Shown: positions 35,038 to 44,141 of the stretch, piece by piece
Layout: every line of letters begins with the position of its first letter
How positions within the stretch are numbered: the stretch's first letter is position 1
NCBI GenBank assembly: GCA_011369465.1
Contig: DRQG01000072.1
Coordinates: forward strand, 1-64,000
Direction of reading: 5' to 3'
Source: Caldithrix abyssi
GTDB taxonomy: Bacteria; Calditrichota; Calditrichia; Calditrichales; Calditrichaceae
DNA: 64,000 bases
Notes under the pieces: model-generated
The model's database searches: none
Seen by the model: the letters and a program-made list of their open reading frames with translations, nothing else
What the model was told of the DNA's origin: nothing
Made by a program: the position numbers and the translations under genes

Positions 35038-35439
35038 ATGTTTTTATTTGAAAATTGGGAAATAACAGAGATTCTTGACGATATTGTTTTGGGCAGAGGC
35101 GTAAAAAGATCGATCCATAATCTTGAATACGACAATAACATTTACACAAGTCTTTTTATAGACCGTCTGCGTCTTTTCAAATACCGGCCTTTGTCGGTTA
35201 AAGATATTGAAGTAAAAGTAGGGCAGCGTATTCCCGCCTTTCTTCTCAGAGGAAAGACAGCCATTTTCGGCTACGTGTTTTGGGAGGTCTTCTCGGAAAA
35301 GCGAAAACGCAAGCTGTGGGGCTCGGTGGTCCGTAACGCCAAAGGGGATTGGAAATACACCCTGCCCGGCAATAGCGACACCGTTGTTTTCGCTAATTTA
35401 GCCAAACCGGAAGAAATTGATATTTATCATTTATCTTAA
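35038..35439 (+). CDS. Hypothetical protein, 133 aa
   Basis: A soluble protein with no signal peptide. Not recognised. It is rich in aromatic and charged residues, with a basic stretch SEKRKRKLWGSVVRN near 95-110. The body looks beta-rich (alternating hydrophobics around VGQRIPAFLLRGKTAIFGYVFWEVF). No ribosome-binding site is evident. It follows the DnaA/CRP-site spacer and may be the gene controlled from there. Confidence 0.6.
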   Translation: MFLFENWEITEILDDIVLGRGVKRSIHNLEYDNNIYTSLFIDRLRLFKYRPLSVKDIEVKVGQRIPAFLLRGKTAIFGYVFWEVFSEKRKRKLWGSVVRNAKGDWKYTLPGNSDTVVFANLAKPEEIDIYHLS

Positions 35440-35492
35440 AAGCCTGTCTTTATTCTATTCCATCCCCAGTCCTTATAACTTAACCGGTAAAA

Positions 35493-36407
35493 TTAACTGT
35501 TGCTATCCGGTTCCACATGAATGGATATGAATGCCGTTTCCCCATATACTGCTTTCAGGCGATCTTCCACCTGTGTGGCAATATCATGTGCCTCCACGAT
35601 ACTCAACCGGGGGTTCACTTTAATATGCATATCGATAGCCACGGTATTGCCGATTTTGCGTGTACGCAGGTTATGGGGGAATTTTGCGCCGGGAACATCG
35701 TCCACAATATTCAGAATTTCTTCCCGATGTTCCGCGCTTAATGATGCTTCCATCAGCTCATTCATAGATTCGTACAAAAAGCCGAAACCGACCTTAAATA
35801 TAAATATACTTACCGCAACGGCGGCCAGCGGGTCCAGCACCAGCCAGCGTTCGCCCAGGAACATGGCTCCCGAAACGCCAAACAAAACAGCCACGGAAGA
35901 AAAGGCGTCCGTGCGGTGATGCCAGGCGTTGGTAATGAGGGCCGGGCTGTTCAGGGCATGCCCCTGCCGCACTGTGTACTGGTACAAGCCTTCTTTGATA
36001 ACAATGGAAAACACAACAATCAGCAGCGCCAGCCAGGTGGGGCGGTCCACATGCTGACCCTGAAAGTGTTCCACAATATTACTTATACCGTTCCAGAAAA
36101 TACCAATGCCCACCAAAATCAGCAGCAGGCTGATAAATATATTACTCAGGGTTTCAAATTTGCCGTGACCGTAATTGTGGGTTTCATCCACCGGTTTTCC
36201 GGCTATTTTAAGGCCGGCCAGGATGGCAATATCTCCGGCAAAATCGGATAAAGAATGAACCGCATCGGCAACAAGCGCCGAACTTTTTCCCACAATACCG
36301 GCAACGAATTTGGTTATCACTAAAAACACATTCCAGTATATACCGATCCATGTAACTCGCCGGGCTTGTTTTATTCGCGCGCCTTCCGTTAGTGTATCCG
36401 TTGTCAT
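35493..36407 (-). CDS. Cation diffusion facilitator (CDF) transporter, 304 aa
   Basis: A metal (Zn2+, Fe2+, Mn2+) efflux antiporter of the inner membrane. The core shows SSALVADAVHSLSDFAGDIAI with the metal-binding Asp residues, ETHNYGHGKFETL, then the second ALITNAWHHRTDAFSS site, and the C-terminal cytoplasmic domain (DMHIKVNPRLSIVEAHDIATQVEDRLK). The ORF can be read 45 codons further upstream, but that overlaps the AMMECR1 gene; the ATG at 36407 overlaps the AMMECR1 stop by 4 bases and is preferred. Confidence 0.9.
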   Translation of the reverse strand: MTTDTLTEGARIKQARRVTWIGIYWNVFLVITKFVAGIVGKSSALVADAVHSLSDFAGDIAILAGLKIAGKPVDETHNYGHGKFETLSNIFISLLLILVGIGIFWNGISNIVEHFQGQHVDRPTWLALLIVVFSIVIKEGLYQYTVRQGHALNSPALITNAWHHRTDAFSSVAVLFGVSGAMFLGERWLVLDPLAAVAVSIFIFKVGFGFLYESMNELMEASLSAEHREEILNIVDDVPGAKFPHNLRTRKIGNTVAIDMHIKVNPRLSIVEAHDIATQVEDRLKAVYGETAFISIHVEPDSNS

Positions 36408-36973
36408 CGGTTTAATCCCATTTCTTTTTCGGAAAAAATTATGGCCGAGAATTTCCAGATTTCCGTATTTTCTTCCTTCCAGGCGTCGGGCGGCAGGCCG
36501 GCTTTGCGGCAGGTATGTTCCAGAAAGGTTTGTACATCCCAATCGTATTCGGTAGCCACCTGCGGCAGCAACAGGCCTTCGTAGGGCGGCCGCTTTATCA
36601 GCAACCCGTCCCGCCCAATTTTTATTTCCGAAATGGAACTCACCCGTTCCAGCGGCGTCAGGACCGATATTTCCAGATCAATCCGCTCGAATTCGTCTTT
36701 GGCAAGCGGAGGGAAGCGCGGATCGTTGAAAGCGGCCGAGATCGCCAAATCCTGTACGGCTTCCTGCAGCGGTTTAAAACCCGTTACATAGCCTATGCAA
36801 CCGCGCAATTCTCCCTGTTTGTGCAGGGTTACGAAAGCGCCGGTTTCGGTCTTAAGATTTTCGGAAAAATACTTTTCCTCTTTTTCCACCCGTCCGTCGA
36901 GAAAATTTTTTATGGTTTTGCGGGCCAGTTGAAGCAGAAATTTCTTTTCTTCATCGTTTAGCCGGAAAGCCAT
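36404..36973 (-). CDS. amrA: AMMECR1 domain protein, 189 aa
   Basis: A conserved one-domain protein of unknown biochemical role; the family signature GELRGCIGYVTGFKPLQEAV is present, as are FNDPRFPPLAKDEFERIDLEISVL and the C-terminal WDVQTFLEHTCRKAGLP. A longer ORF from 37000 exists, but the ATG at 36973 has AAGGAG about 7 bases upstream. It is coupled by a 4-base overlap to the CDF gene downstream. No AmrS radical-SAM partner is seen nearby. Confidence 0.88.
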   Translation of the reverse strand: MAFRLNDEEKKFLLQLARKTIKNFLDGRVEKEEKYFSENLKTETGAFVTLHKQGELRGCIGYVTGFKPLQEAVQDLAISAAFNDPRFPPLAKDEFERIDLEISVLTPLERVSSISEIKIGRDGLLIKRPPYEGLLLPQVATEYDWDVQTFLEHTCRKAGLPPDAWKEENTEIWKFSAIIFSEKEMGLNR

Positions 36974-37000
36974 TGCCTGTCTCCTTATTATACAATGCAC

Positions 37001-37308
37001 CGTACCGTTAAAAATACAATAATTTTTTTGATCTTCAAAGAATTAAGAAGAATCCGTGTCGATTCGTATGGGTATTTGTGAGAATAGACGCTCTTTTATT
37101 TCCCTTCCAAATATATTAAATAAAACCGTCTATTTTTCCACAGGGCTTTGCCCTGTGCCGCAATTTACCTCTCTTTCGGAATAAGCCTTATTTTACGCGG
37201 CGCCGGAATACCAGTCCCCGAAAAGAGACACATAAAACAGTACAGTACCGCAACTTGTTTAGCGGTTGTGCAGTTGTTTCAATCCCACTATTTTAGTAAA
37301 CTGAAGCC
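37001..37308. other. Spacer with hairpin-type repeat text
   Basis: No gene. It contains the perfect hairpin at 37139-37157 and text (CCTCTCTTTCGGAATAAG, then CCCCGAAAAGAGAC) similar to the hairpin cluster at 51-136. It should hold the AMMECR1 and RecQ promoters, which I cannot place with confidence. Confidence 0.45.
37139..37157. repeat. Perfect hairpin CACAGGGC-TTT-GCCCTGTG
   Basis: Eight-base arms and a three-base loop. Its sequence theme (CAGGG/CCCTG) and neighbouring CTCTCTTTC text match the cluster at 51-95, which suggests one dispersed repeat family. Confidence 0.7.
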
Positions 37309-38799
37309 ATGACGTCTCCATTACAAAATACCGGCTTAACGCCCGAAGAGGCTCTGCGGCATTACTTCGGTTTTAACGCCTTTCGCGGACGGCAGGCAGA
37401 AATCATACACCAGGTTTTGCAGAGACGATCCGTGCTGGCCATTATGCCTACCGGCTCGGGTAAGTCGTTGTTGTACCAGTTGCCGGCATTGCTGCTGCCG
37501 GGCCTGACCATAGTTATTTCGCCTCTGATCGCCTTAATGAAAGATCAGGTGGATGCCCTGCGTCGTAAAGACATCGCGGCCACATTCGTTAATTCATCCC
37601 TCAGCAAAAAAGAGCGGGAGCACCGCTATGCGAATTTGCGCCGGGGGCAATATAAGCTGCTCTATGTTACGCCGGAACGCTTCCGCAAAAACGATTTTAC
37701 GGACTTGATCCGCCAGAGAGAAATCAGTTTAATGGCCGTGGATGAGGCGCATTGCATCAGTCAATGGGGGCACGACTTCCGGCCCGATTACACCCGGCTG
37801 AAGGATATCCGCGCCCTGTTGAACCATCCGCCCGTTATCGCTCTAACGGCCACGGCCACGCCGGAAATTCAAAAAGATATTATCGCCCAGCTCGGGCTAT
37901 CCTCTGCCGAAACGGTTTTGTTTCACGAGGGCATTAACCGGCCGAATCTTTTCCTGAGAGTCGATACCGTTTGGGGTGAAAAAGAAAAGCTGGAGCGCAT
38001 CATCCGCTTCCGCAAAGAGCATGCCGGCGCAGGCATTATCTATTTTTCTCTGATCAAGGATTTGAAAGGTATGAGCGATTTGCTCAGTCGTCATGGTATT
38101 CGGCATCTGACCTATCACGGCGATCTCGATGCGCAGGAACGCAAACGGGTGCAGGAACGATTTATGCGCGAAGAAGGACAGCTTATTTTGGCGACCAACG
38201 CCTTTGGTTTGGGGGTAGATAAAGAGGACATCCGTTTTGTACTACACGCCCAAATCCCAGCATCGCTGGAATCCTACTACCAGGAAATCGGCCGGGCCGG
38301 GCGCGACGGGAAACCCGCCCAATGCCTGCTGTTTTACGACGAACAGGATCTGAATATTCACATGGAATTTATCAAATGGAACAATCCTTCGGCTGAATTT
38401 TACCACCGCGCCTACCAATTGCTGGCCGGACAGCTGGAGCGCATTAACGCCGAGGGGCTGGATTATTTTAAAGAGCAGTTAACCTACAAAAACCGACGCG
38501 ATTACCGTACGGAAACGGTACTGAATATTTTTGAGCGCTGGGGGGTTACCGAAGGAAGTCTGGATGAAAAGAATCTGCGCCTGGCCGGCCCTTTGCCGGC
38601 GCGTCTGCTGGATCAGGATTTTTTAGACATTAAAATGAAACGCGAGCAGGAACGGTTGTACAAAATGATGCTGTACGCCAAACTGGATACCTGTCGCAAG
38701 GCCTATATTCACGAGTACTTTGGCATCGAACATCCCTCTGCCTGCGGCGCCTGCGATAACGACGCGAGCGTAGAACAGGCAACCCAACCCATATTGTGA
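37309..38799 (+). CDS. recQ: RecQ-type ATP-dependent DNA helicase, short form, 496 aa
   Basis: Unwinds DNA 3' to 5' in recombination repair. Walker A is MPTGSGKS (46-53), the DEAH box is at 145-148, and the RecQ aromatic loop CISQWGHDFRPDY follows. Motif VI reads YYQEIGRAGRDG. A Cys-rich RecQ-Ct zinc segment is near the C-terminus (CRKAYIHEYFGIEHPSACGACDND), but the winged helix and HRDC domain of full-length RecQ (about 610 aa) are absent. A short bacterial RecQ of this size is common. Confidence 0.9.
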   Translation: MTSPLQNTGLTPEEALRHYFGFNAFRGRQAEIIHQVLQRRSVLAIMPTGSGKSLLYQLPALLLPGLTIVISPLIALMKDQVDALRRKDIAATFVNSSLSKKEREHRYANLRRGQYKLLYVTPERFRKNDFTDLIRQREISLMAVDEAHCISQWGHDFRPDYTRLKDIRALLNHPPVIALTATATPEIQKDIIAQLGLSSAETVLFHEGINRPNLFLRVDTVWGEKEKLERIIRFRKEHAGAGIIYFSLIKDLKGMSDLLSRHGIRHLTYHGDLDAQERKRVQERFMREEGQLILATNAFGLGVDKEDIRFVLHAQIPASLESYYQEIGRAGRDGKPAQCLLFYDEQDLNIHMEFIKWNNPSAEFYHRAYQLLAGQLERINAEGLDYFKEQLTYKNRRDYRTETVLNIFERWGVTEGSLDEKNLRLAGPLPARLLDQDFLDIKMKREQERLYKMMLYAKLDTCRKAYIHEYFGIEHPSACGACDNDASVEQATQPIL

Positions 38800-38887
38800 T
38801 GGATATTTACCTGTCCGGCGGAGCTTCCACGTAAGGACAGCGAGGTACGTTTTATGATCCCGAACGCAGCGAAAAATCCCCGTTAAT

Positions 38888-40156
38888 CTATTTAAAAAAC
38901 ACCCGCCCGTTGCCGGTATTCTGCCAGCGCTCGATCAAATAGTATTTTTCCTTTTCAAACACGCGCATAATATTTTCCAGATACTCTTCCGACTCGCGGA
39001 TTTCCGAATCGCGTGTTTTATTGACAAAGGAAAGCACCCGGGAATGGTAAAAAGGAATCAACGCTTCCACCAGCTCGTCTTTATCCAACTCACCGTTACG
39101 GTAAGCGATGGCAAAATCGAACAAAATACGCGCCCACAAACTGCTGGAATAGTAAAACTGGTCTTTATTGCTTATTTTGGCGTATTTTTGTATTTCCGTA
39201 CAATCGGGCAAGGGCAGAATTTTACCGCATAATTCTTTATGCTGTTCCATCCCTTTTTTAAAGCTGTCGAAAAGCGCCTGTGTGTTCACATCCACCGCAG
39301 GAGGTTTTTCGTCAACGCCCAGTCCGAATCCGAAAATACTGCTGGGCCGGCTGTTTGCCGTATCCATCCACAGATATTCAAATTCGATCATCAGGTCAAA
39401 GATTGTAGAGACCACCTGCGTGAACATACTGGTTAAATCCGCCGCCGGGTCTTTTGGTTTGTGGATTTTCGGCGTACCCAAAAAGGCCTGGCATACGTTA
39501 AACTGGCGGGCAATGGCGATGGTGGTCATCCAGATATCGATGCCAAAATGAGCAATTTTGTTATTCCACAGTTTCTCATTCAAAAAGGCGCGCGCCAGCC
39601 TTCCGGAAAAACCGAAATCCCCGCCGATGGGTTGGCGCACCCGCAAACCGAACAGAGTGCGCAGCATGGGATAAGCAATGTGATTGGTAATGGTGCCGTC
39701 GTATTTGTGCCGTACATAAATCGGAGTAACATAGTCGAAACGGCCCAGCAGCGGTTCTCCCAGATACCGTATCCAGTTGGGGGTAATGCTCTTCAGGTCG
39801 GCGTCCACTACGATAATGGCTTTGGCGCCCAGTTCCACTGCGGCCCGGAAGAGATTGCGGAAATTATTCCCTTTGCCCCGTACGTGCGGCGGTGTGGAAA
39901 TATATACTTTGGGCACTTTGGTGGGCGTTTTCAAAAATATCTCGCCGGTGCCGTCGGGCGAATGGTTATCCACATTAATGATAACCGATTTCATCCCGCC
40001 AAAAAATTCTTCCAAACCGCGGCTGGCCACATCGGTCGGATAAGCGATATTGTCGGCTTCGTTATACGAAGGAATGCCGACAATGATATCAGCCGATGTT
40101 ACATTATTGGGATTTTTGATAATGGCTTTTTTGGCATCTTCCATGGCTGCATGCAC
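38888..40156 (-). CDS. GT-A glycosyltransferase, mannosylglycerate-synthase-like, 422 aa
   Basis: A nucleotide-sugar transferase with a GT-A fold: IVGIPSYNEADNIAYPTDVA, then RGKGNNFRNLF, then the metal-binding IVVDADLKSITPNWI. The arrangement GKG...DAD...S..P.WI followed by QPIGGDFGFSGR and HFGIDIWMTTIAI resembles what I recall of mannosylglycerate synthase (GT78) and related compatible-solute enzymes. That would mean it makes an osmolyte, but the acceptor is not proven. No phosphatase or second pathway gene is adjacent. Confidence 0.7.
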   Translation of the reverse strand: MHAAMEDAKKAIIKNPNNVTSADIIVGIPSYNEADNIAYPTDVASRGLEEFFGGMKSVIINVDNHSPDGTGEIFLKTPTKVPKVYISTPPHVRGKGNNFRNLFRAAVELGAKAIIVVDADLKSITPNWIRYLGEPLLGRFDYVTPIYVRHKYDGTITNHIAYPMLRTLFGLRVRQPIGGDFGFSGRLARAFLNEKLWNNKIAHFGIDIWMTTIAIARQFNVCQAFLGTPKIHKPKDPAADLTSMFTQVVSTIFDLMIEFEYLWMDTANSRPSSIFGFGLGVDEKPPAVDVNTQALFDSFKKGMEQHKELCGKILPLPDCTEIQKYAKISNKDQFYYSSSLWARILFDFAIAYRNGELDKDELVEALIPFYHSRVLSFVNKTRDSEIRESEEYLENIMRVFEKEKYYLIERWQNTGNGRVFFK

Positions 40157-40287
40157 CTTTTCTATCTTTATATTTATTTTTAACTGACATTGTTTGCCCC
40201 CCCTTTAACCCGTGCCGAAGGGAAAGCGGAAGTGGCAACTTGAACGGTTTTTATTTCAATTTGTTTTTTAAGGCCGGAAGGCCCCCG

Positions 40288-40758
40288 TCATTTTATAAAT
40301 TGCAGCGGGTCAATTGCCTTTCCATTTTTTCGCACCTCATAATGAAGTTGGGCTATGGCGGAGATACCGGTATTTCCAACCGTCCCGATTTGGTCGCCCT
40401 TTTCAACCTGCTGCTCTTCTTTTACCGATATTTTATCCAGATGAGCATAAACGGTCTGATAACCGCCGGGATGCTCAATCTTAATTACTTTGCCATAACC
40501 GCCGTCTATGCCGGTAAAGACGACTTTCCCGGCTGCGCTGGCGTACACAGGCTGGCCCAGCGGCGCTTTTATATCGATGCCGTCGTGATGCCGTTCGATT
40601 TTTAAAACCGGGTGAACACGGTTACCGAACGGTGCGGTTATTTCGCCTTGCGTCGGTTTGATAAACTTAGGCGGTTTATCGGTCGGACTGCCGGCCAATA
40701 TAACAACTGTAAATATTAACACAAATAACGCTGCGGAAAACGCGGTTTTGTAACGCAT
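40288..40758 (-). CDS. M23 (LytM-like) peptidase with altered active site, 156 aa
   Basis: A signal peptide (1-23) is followed directly by a LytM domain. Zn ligands His58 and Asp62 (HHDGID), Tyr104-x-His106 (YAHLDK) and His139 are present. In the usual HLH motif the first His (catalytic base partner) is replaced by Gln137 (AQLHYEV). Such changes are known in degenerate activator LytM proteins, so catalysis is in doubt. It lacks coiled-coil or LysM parts and is small for the family. GGAGGT precedes the ATG. Confidence 0.85.
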   Translation of the reverse strand: MRYKTAFSAALFVLIFTVVILAGSPTDKPPKFIKPTQGEITAPFGNRVHPVLKIERHHDGIDIKAPLGQPVYASAAGKVVFTGIDGGYGKVIKIEHPGGYQTVYAHLDKISVKEEQQVEKGDQIGTVGNTGISAIAQLHYEVRKNGKAIDPLQFIK

Positions 40759-40830
40759 GATGACCTCCGAAACGAATTGGGTGAGATGAATAAATACGTT
40801 ATTTATAAACGATCCTACTCCAAAATAGTT

Positions 40831-42048
40831 CTATTTTTTCCCGGCCTGTACCGACCGGAAGACACGCATAAAATTTCCGCCCAAAATTTTTTCCACGCTT
40901 TCTCTGCTATAACCGCGCCACAGCAATTCTTTGGCAATCTCCGGCATTTTAGTTACGTCTTCTAACCCGTTTGGCGTAATGCTTATTCCGTCAAAATCCG
41001 ATCCGAGCCCCACATGATCATCCCCGATCAACCGAACCACGTAATCGATGTGATCGGCCAGGGTACCCACATCGGGCATGAGCGAATCGATTTGACTGTG
41101 AATGTAGGCGGCGCGATCGAAAGGCTCGGATGATCCTACATTTTTTAACGAATCCTGAATGGCTGTGGCCCTTTTACGCGCCTCCATATAAATACGGTCA
41201 AAATCTTTTACCAGATAACCGGGATAAAAATTGATAAAGATTACGCCGCCGTTCTCGGCCAGCGCCTTGAGCTGATCGTCCTTTAAATTGCGAAAATGCG
41301 GACAGATGGCATACACACAGGAATGCGAACAAATGACCGGCTGGGTTGTTATCTTGAGTACATCGTAAAAAGTTTGTTCGCCGCTGTGCGACAGATCCAC
41401 GATCATCCCCAGCTCGTTCATCTTACGGATCACTTTACGGCCGAAATCGGTTAAACCCTTGTGTCCCTGCCAGTTGGGATCGGTTTCATCTTTGGCGCTG
41501 CTGGCCCAATCGTTACTGTCATTCCAGGTTAGCCCCAGGTAGCGGACGCCGCGGTTGTAAAAATAGAGCAGTTTATCCAGACTGTTTTCGATTGCCGTAC
41601 CCCCTTCGATGCCCATGCAGGCGGCAATTTTTCCGTCGACCACCGTCTGCTCTATTTCCGCAGGATTACGGCAAAGCCGTATTTTATCCGGATTGCGGGA
41701 GACCACCGCCGTAACGCTATCCAGCAGGGTGACCGTTTGCCGATACATTTTATCCGGCTTGTAACGTCGCGGGTCGGGCCAGAGTGCAAAAAACTGCACA
41801 TCCACGCCTCCCTCGGCCAATCGGATCAAATCCACGTGCCCCTTGTCCGAACGTACTTCGATGCTTCTGCCGTGTAAGTGGCTGTAAATAGCATCCGTAT
41901 GGGTATCGACCACCAGCGCCTGGCGATACCAATTCAAATCAAAATTCTGAGCCGAAAGAAATGAGTAAGACGACAGCAGGACAAGAACAGTAAATATCCG
42001 GTTAACAACAATTTTTCGGCTTACAAGCCGGATTGGTTGTATTTTCAT
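40831..42048 (-). CDS. Exported membrane-dipeptidase-type (M19) peptidase, 405 aa
   Basis: A signal peptide (about 13-33) is followed by the renal-dipeptidase fold: VVDTHTDAIY with metal ligands His50 and Asp52, the bridging Glu in CMGIEGG, LTWNDSND, IVDLSHSGEQTFYDVL, and VGLGSDFDGI near the end. It hydrolyses dipeptides, typically with a wide range. It follows the M1 aminopeptidase gene by 12 bases on the same strand, so the two form a peptide-use operon. Confidence 0.92.
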   Translation of the reverse strand: MKIQPIRLVSRKIVVNRIFTVLVLLSSYSFLSAQNFDLNWYRQALVVDTHTDAIYSHLHGRSIEVRSDKGHVDLIRLAEGGVDVQFFALWPDPRRYKPDKMYRQTVTLLDSVTAVVSRNPDKIRLCRNPAEIEQTVVDGKIAACMGIEGGTAIENSLDKLLYFYNRGVRYLGLTWNDSNDWASSAKDETDPNWQGHKGLTDFGRKVIRKMNELGMIVDLSHSGEQTFYDVLKITTQPVICSHSCVYAICPHFRNLKDDQLKALAENGGVIFINFYPGYLVKDFDRIYMEARKRATAIQDSLKNVGSSEPFDRAAYIHSQIDSLMPDVGTLADHIDYVVRLIGDDHVGLGSDFDGISITPNGLEDVTKMPEIAKELLWRGYSRESVEKILGGNFMRVFRSVQAGKK

Positions 42049-42060
42049 AAATAATCCTTT

Positions 42061-44079
42061 TTATTGTAGATGGACCACCTTGACGCTTTTCCCTGTTTGA
42101 ATGCCGGTTGTTGTATTCAACACAGGGCGTACGAAATAAATGCCGCTGGCCGTTTTTTTACCTTGATTGTTCCGTCCGTCCCATTCGAAAAATTCCAGGT
42201 TGCGGGAATGATTTATCGGATCCAGTTCCCTTACCAGACGGCCAAGTACATCAAATATTTGTAATCTGGAACGCTGATTAAGCCAGTTTTCCGTAATAAT
42301 TGTTTGCCGGGCATTGAAAGGATTGGGATACCATAAACGAATATTCACGGTTTTAGGAATTTGATCCGGTATTTTTTCCTCGGCTATTTTGAGCACCCAA
42401 TCATCCTTATCCAGTACTGCCGAAAGAGGCATTTTATTTAACCGAAAAGTATATTCCTGTTCCTGTAAGTAGTTTTGAATCGTCAGGGTGCTGTCACTGC
42501 CATCGATAAAATAAAAGGTCACATCCAGCGGCATTTCGTAAACCGTTGTTTCCTGGGTTTGCGTTATTTTAAAGCGAACTTCTGTTTTTGACGCCGTATT
42601 TCTTTCCATTTTCCACTCATATTTATAAGAAGGAAAATACGGATAATATAACCACTGATTAAAAAATTGGGCCAAATCCAGGCCGGACACTTCTTCGCAT
42701 ACGGTTTGGAAATCCTGCGTGCGCACAGAGCCATACACCCAACGCGGGTCGGAAACATACTGACGCAGCGCCGTAAAAAAATCGTCATCCCCCATTACGT
42801 GCCTCAGCATGTGCAGAACCCAGGCGCCTTTGAAATAGACAACCACATTAAAAATATTATAGATGTTAGTCGTATCCTCAACGAAGACCGTCTTTTCATC
42901 CGTATAGCGTATGCGCCCCATATAGGCCCGGTAAGCTTCAATACCCGGAGGGTAACCGGCATATCCGGCCCATTCGGCGTACAGCGCTTCCGAATAGGTA
43001 GCAAAGCCTTCGTTCAACCAGATTTCCTGCCAGCTGGCGCAGGTTACCGCATCGCCGAACCATTGATGCCCCAATTCGTGTACGTATAAGCTCCAATAAT
43101 TGGGGTGCACGCCGCCTATGCTGGTCATGGTTTGGTGTTCCATTCCGCCGCCCCAGCCAAACTGCACCTGCCCGTATTTTTCCCGTAAAAAAGGATACGG
43201 CCCAAAATAGTGGCTCAGAGCATCCAGATAATCGGACATATCTTTGAAGGCATCCTTTCCTTTATCGGTATAACCGGGATACACATAGTAATCCAGCAGC
43301 ATGGAATCGGCCTGCCCGTAATGGTAATATTCCTGAAAATGTTCGTAATTGCCCACGGCCAGCGAAACGAGATAGGTGGCAATGGGATAACTTTCGTGCC
43401 AGTGAAAATAGGTCATCGAATCGATGCTTACCACATCGCGCAGCACGCCGTTGGAAGCGGCCAACTGGCCGGTCGGCGCGCCGATGATAAAATCCACAGA
43501 ATCGGGTTTATCCGTAGGCGTATCTTTGCAGGGCCACCAGTATTTGGCGCCGTAGGGCTCGCTTAAAGACCAGACCTGCGGCGAACCGTCGGGCATACTT
43601 CGAAAAGAGAAATAACCGAATCCCTGGTTGGAGGGCTTTCCCGAATAGCTGATCCGCACCGAAACTATTTCGCCGGGTTGATAGGTGCGATCGAGGGCAA
43701 GACTGAGGATCTGCCCGTTGTGTTGGAAACTCACGGCAGCTTCCGATACGGTTTTTACCTGCATGCCGTCGTCAAAATCCAGACGTAAGGTATCGGCGGG
43801 TTGTTGCAGCACCCGAAACCGTCCCGTTACCGATCCCTCGATAAAATTCGGATCGTAATGAATATCTATTTCCAGCTTGTAATACAGGGCGTCAAAATTG
43901 GACTGCCCGGGAGCCAGTGTATGCTGTTCCTGCATTCTTTTTTGAAAAGCCGCCACCAGTCGTTGTTTGTGTTCCAATAAAGCGTCGTCTTCCGGCACCG
44001 GCAGGTAGGGCTGGCTCAACACAGCCTGCTCAAAACAAAACAGAAGCGACAGGACAATCGAATAAACAAACATTTTCAT
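42061..44079 (-). CDS. Exported M1 family metallopeptidase with C-terminal sorting domain, 672 aa
   Basis: An aminopeptidase-N-type zinc enzyme. Signal peptide about 1-22; the exopeptidase loop reads GGGMEHQT (310-317; canonical GAMEN, here with His for Asn), and the zinc site HELGHQW (334-340) with Glu357 in NEGFA. The last 90 residues form a surface-sorting domain starting LWYPNPFNARQTI and ending in ASGIYFVRPVLN. It probably works outside the cell on peptides taken up later, with the M19 dipeptidase encoded 12 bp downstream. Confidence 0.92.
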   Translation of the reverse strand: MKMFVYSIVLSLLFCFEQAVLSQPYLPVPEDDALLEHKQRLVAAFQKRMQEQHTLAPGQSNFDALYYKLEIDIHYDPNFIEGSVTGRFRVLQQPADTLRLDFDDGMQVKTVSEAAVSFQHNGQILSLALDRTYQPGEIVSVRISYSGKPSNQGFGYFSFRSMPDGSPQVWSLSEPYGAKYWWPCKDTPTDKPDSVDFIIGAPTGQLAASNGVLRDVVSIDSMTYFHWHESYPIATYLVSLAVGNYEHFQEYYHYGQADSMLLDYYVYPGYTDKGKDAFKDMSDYLDALSHYFGPYPFLREKYGQVQFGWGGGMEHQTMTSIGGVHPNYWSLYVHELGHQWFGDAVTCASWQEIWLNEGFATYSEALYAEWAGYAGYPPGIEAYRAYMGRIRYTDEKTVFVEDTTNIYNIFNVVVYFKGAWVLHMLRHVMGDDDFFTALRQYVSDPRWVYGSVRTQDFQTVCEEVSGLDLAQFFNQWLYYPYFPSYKYEWKMERNTASKTEVRFKITQTQETTVYEMPLDVTFYFIDGSDSTLTIQNYLQEQEYTFRLNKMPLSAVLDKDDWVLKIAEEKIPDQIPKTVNIRLWYPNPFNARQTIITENWLNQRSRLQIFDVLGRLVRELDPINHSRNLEFFEWDGRNNQGKKTASGIYFVRPVLNTTTGIQTGKSVKVVHLQ

Positions 44080-44141
44080 CGCAAACCACTCCGAATATGC
44101 AATGGATTTTTACGTTAAATCGCAATAAATCGCCGATATTT

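Noticed and set aside
36408-36542. 45-codon N-terminal extension of the CDF protein
   Set aside because: It overlaps the AMMECR1 coding end; the usual CDF start is the ATG at 36407 with a 4-base overlap.
39461-40183. Plus-strand ORF of 240 aa opposite the glycosyltransferase
   Set aside because: Antisense shadow; the minus-strand protein has conserved GT motifs.
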